44,267 bases of DNA, from assembly GCA_014727835.1 (NCBI GenBank), contig WJMT01000100.1:1-44267 (forward strand). The letters are read 5' to 3'. The translations under genes were made by a program, and so were the position numbers. How positions within the stretch are numbered: position 1 is the stretch's first letter; the number at the start of each line of letters is the position of its first letter. Source of the DNA: Candidatus Aminicenantota bacterium (lineage in GTDB: Bacteria; Acidobacteriota; Aminicenantia; Aminicenantales; Aminicenantaceae). Shown in pieces: positions 42,165 to 44,267 of this stretch. The notes beneath the pieces were generated by a model. The model did no database searches and was not told the DNA's origin. It was given only the letters and a program-made list of their open reading frames with translations.

Positions 42165-44069
42165 ATGAATCGCTTTGCATGGATAGCCGTACTTACTACA
42201 GCCTTGTTTCTCATTTTAGAGACTCCCGGCGCTTCTCAATTCCAGGACAAAGATGTCAAGAAAACCCTGGAAGTCCGAGTTCGGTTCCACTCAGACTGGA
42301 ATGTGGACACAGAGGGGGAGAACAACACAGGGTCTCTGGAGCTGAACATGAAAGGGATTCTGGAATACAACGCGGGAATGAGCTCTCTTCCGCGGGGAAT
42401 GATGACAGTTATGCTCCCTTATAAAATCAAGAGCATGCAGGCTTTTTACACTTACAAACAAAGAATAACGGATAAAGACCCTCAGGACTGCAGCTCTCTC
42501 ATCGCTGATTACAATGATTCCGGAACCATGACCGTTGAATCTGTTCCGGGTCCGGGCGACCTCATGGTCCACCAACTGGGGAGCATCGGCCGGCTCACCA
42601 AAATGAGTCAGATGGCACCGCCTGAAGCCCAGAAATTCCTCCATGATTATTATGACTTTTTCCTGGTTGGACCGGATCAGGAAATCAAGGGCCGCCGGAG
42701 GAGCCCTCAGGACTGCAAAGAAATGGTGGACCACACCAAGAGACTAAAACCCTGTGATTTGGAAATCCGTTTTTTGATGGATGAAGACGGAGCTATGTCT
42801 GGAGGTGCGAACTGGACCACCCACATAGACAGCGGGAATCCTTTTTTGTCGGTCAAAGTCTCCAATCTCCCCAGAGAGATGGAACCCGAGTCTTTCAGCC
42901 CCAAAAACGAGCCGGGAAACGTGCGCTACAACCTGAGCTGGGAGATCAAGGAAGCAGTGGCTCTGACCATCCAGCGCAAGATGGGGGAAGACTGGGTGGA
43001 CATCGACTCTGATGAGTCGCTCAAGGACATCACAGTGGGAGAGAGGATCGAGCTGAGAGGAGTGGTGTTCCCGGAGGGAAAGACCATGAATTCCCCACAA
43101 TGGTCCATAGACGGGAACAATCACCAGAACATCATCAAAAAATATGACGCCAGCAACGCACAGGCCCGGGTCATCCCCATAACCGATGCAGAACTCAACA
43201 AAGAGGAGATTGTGTTTTTCTGGTACAGAGGAGAACAGGGCAAAGTCAAACTGCAGGCAGATGTGGACGGGTACAGTTATGACAAAGAGGTCCCATTCCA
43301 AATCCAGAGGCCGGACTACTCAGTGGAGTGGGAAAACAGCCAGAACTCGAAAATCGATGATTTTATCGAAGGGGATGACATCAGGGGCAAATGGCCTCAG
43401 GATAACTGGCCTCCTCATCCTCCCCAATACGATCAATTCCAGGGGCAAAAGCTCAGAGGCCTCCGCTATGACGGAATCCTTTTCACCTGCACTCTTGAAT
43501 CAGACACACCGGGTGAGACCCAATGGGTGCAGCTGATCGAGGACGTACAGAAGATCAGCACGTTTGATGAAAACTTTGCTTCCACCCCCGGTGAAAAAAG
43601 GCTGGATAAAGTCTACCCCTGTGCCCGGAACAACAGTTTTTTTGATGCTCCGGGAATCCCCATCAACACAGCCAATGAAAAAGGTTATCAGAGCTGGAGG
43701 GCTATCAATGATTTTGAACTCTACATCATGTTCCGTCCCAAGGGAAGAACGCAGGCAGAAACGGAGAAGAATGAATGGGTGCCCGTCAAGCTGATCAAAT
43801 GGTCCTGGGGCGGTGAGATGCGGAGAAACGACCCGCAAAGCGACTGGTACATCAACAGCTCCACAGACAGCCCCCGCCTGGACGGAGGCACCCTGGAGCC
43901 TTTTGGGGAGAATGAGCCCACTGAGGAAGACACCGAAGAATATCCCACCTGGTCGAGTTCGAACCAAAAGCCTGGACTGGCAGACAAGAAAAGCAGAAAG
44001 GATAACCTCTGCGCCTCAAGATGTGCTCGAAGAAGTTTTGGCAAAAACACACACTCTGCTTGGATTTGA
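42165..44069 (+). CDS. Large secreted protein of unknown function
   Basis: A 634-residue exported protein. ATG 42165 follows AAAGAGGA by 6 bases; an in-frame TTG at 42144 would precede the ribosome site. A signal peptide follows (FAWIAVLTTALFLILETPGA). The mature protein is Asp/Glu/Asn-rich and appears beta-rich. A region at about 280-400 looks like an Ig or PKD-like fold (IELRGVVFPEGKTMNSPQWS, GKVKLQADVDGYSYDKEVPF). A Pro/Trp-rich stretch follows (GKWPQDNWPPHPPQYDQF). No enzymatic motif is recognised. From about 43975 the frame becomes Arg/Cys/Ser-rich and unlike the rest, while another frame looks coding, so the true C-terminus may differ. Confidence 0.65.
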   Translation: MNRFAWIAVLTTALFLILETPGASQFQDKDVKKTLEVRVRFHSDWNVDTEGENNTGSLELNMKGILEYNAGMSSLPRGMMTVMLPYKIKSMQAFYTYKQRITDKDPQDCSSLIADYNDSGTMTVESVPGPGDLMVHQLGSIGRLTKMSQMAPPEAQKFLHDYYDFFLVGPDQEIKGRRRSPQDCKEMVDHTKRLKPCDLEIRFLMDEDGAMSGGANWTTHIDSGNPFLSVKVSNLPREMEPESFSPKNEPGNVRYNLSWEIKEAVALTIQRKMGEDWVDIDSDESLKDITVGERIELRGVVFPEGKTMNSPQWSIDGNNHQNIIKKYDASNAQARVIPITDAELNKEEIVFFWYRGEQGKVKLQADVDGYSYDKEVPFQIQRPDYSVEWENSQNSKIDDFIEGDDIRGKWPQDNWPPHPPQYDQFQGQKLRGLRYDGILFTCTLESDTPGETQWVQLIEDVQKISTFDENFASTPGEKRLDKVYPCARNNSFFDAPGIPINTANEKGYQSWRAINDFELYIMFRPKGRTQAETEKNEWVPVKLIKWSWGGEMRRNDPQSDWYINSSTDSPRLDGGTLEPFGENEPTEEDTEEYPTWSSSNQKPGLADKKSRKDNLCASRCARRSFGKNTHSAWI

Positions 44070-44082
44070 TGATAAGGCATAA
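43975..44082 (+). other. Coding-like tail in a second frame ahead of hom
   Basis: In the +1 frame relative to the secreted protein, 43975-44082 reads like an ordinary protein end (ITSAPQDVLEEVLAKTHTLL then GFDDKA) and stops 7 bases before the next ATG. It may be the real C-terminus after a frameshift, or the leftover 3-prime end of a gene that once preceded hom. Confidence 0.4.
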
Positions 44083-44089
44083 TGGACCC

Positions 44090-44267
44090 ATGAAGGAAGT
44101 GAATATTCTTGTTCTTGGATTTGGGAATGTAGGGCGAGAATTTGTCCGGCTGACGGAAATAAAACGGAATCGGCTGGAACAAGACTATGCAATAAAACCA
44201 GTTTGGCTGACTGTTTTCCGGCGACAGATGCAGTGGAATATCCCCCATGACAAGGATATCCTTCCGC
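44090..44267 (+). CDS. hom: Partial homoserine dehydrogenase, N-terminus only
   Basis: The frame opens at ATG 44090 and runs off the right edge after 59 codons. It begins KEVNILVLGFGNVGREFVRL, a Rossmann NAD(P)-binding GxGxVG motif in the form typical of homoserine dehydrogenase, followed by a helix (EIKRNRLEQDYAIKP). That enzyme reduces aspartate semialdehyde to homoserine for threonine and methionine synthesis. Only the cofactor half is visible, so another oxidoreductase of the same fold is possible. No clear ribosome site is seen. Confidence 0.6.
   Translation, partial: MKEVNILVLGFGNVGREFVRLTEIKRNRLEQDYAIKPVWLTVFRRQMQWNIPHDKDILP

Noticed and set aside
43948..43970. TGGTCGAGTTCGAACC resembling a tRNA T-arm on the minus strand
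   Set aside because: The 5-bp T stem does not pair and no acceptor or anticodon arm can be built around it.

Overview
The window is a bacterial chromosome segment of moderate GC with densely packed genes and three tRNA genes. No gene here names the host directly. The mix of genes is most like Candidatus Aminicenantota or the Acidobacteriota and relatives: long secreted S9 peptidases, sortilin/BNR-repeat exoproteins, paired RND permeases, FecR proteins with a Trp-rich domain, and a DapF-like protein with Ser in place of both catalytic Cys. That placement is inference from gene content. RND pumps and a lipobox lipoprotein imply a diderm envelope.

Layout. Bases 1-1000 hold the edge of a membrane-protein gene, a dodecin, tRNA-His and two copies of an 80-bp repeat. 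Bases 1151-12605 carry a beta-lactamase-fold hydrolase, an RND efflux operon (two permeases and an adaptor, no outer-membrane channel), a small coiled-coil protein, an EamA transporter and a secreted CBM9-like protein. Bases 12767-19861 encode a membrane protein, a secreted S9 peptidase and a secreted beta-propeller protein. Bases 19862-21398 are an accessory patch: a broken MntA-type nucleotidyltransferase, an AbiE-like toxin-antitoxin pair and tRNA-Thr.

Bases 21663-39595 are mostly housekeeping: smc, a radical SAM protein, a FecR/Trp-rich protein, a class A penicillin-binding protein with tmk, htrA with a dapF-like gene, and a minus-strand run of flippase-like gene, nrdR, hsp20, lon and thiL. 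Envelope quality control (htrA, PBP) and cytoplasmic protein quality control (hsp20, lon) lie close together. Several convergent gene pairs overlap at their stop codons.

Bases 39739-44267 are a second accessory patch beside tRNA-Gln. It holds a Doc/antitoxin module with a cluster of GTTAAC operator-like sites, the third copy of the 80-bp repeat, a CsgG-like/PDZ lipoprotein, a decayed second doc copy and a large secreted protein. It ends in the first codons of a probable homoserine dehydrogenase.

Most notable: the 80-bp repeat in three intergenic copies with exact internal spacing; the DapF-like protein lacking both catalytic Cys; the doc remnant just past the lipoprotein stop; a frameshifting 22-bp direct repeat inside the putative AbiE antitoxin gene; and inverted repeats plus competing hairpins ahead of htrA. 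I see no CRISPR array, transposase or rRNA gene.
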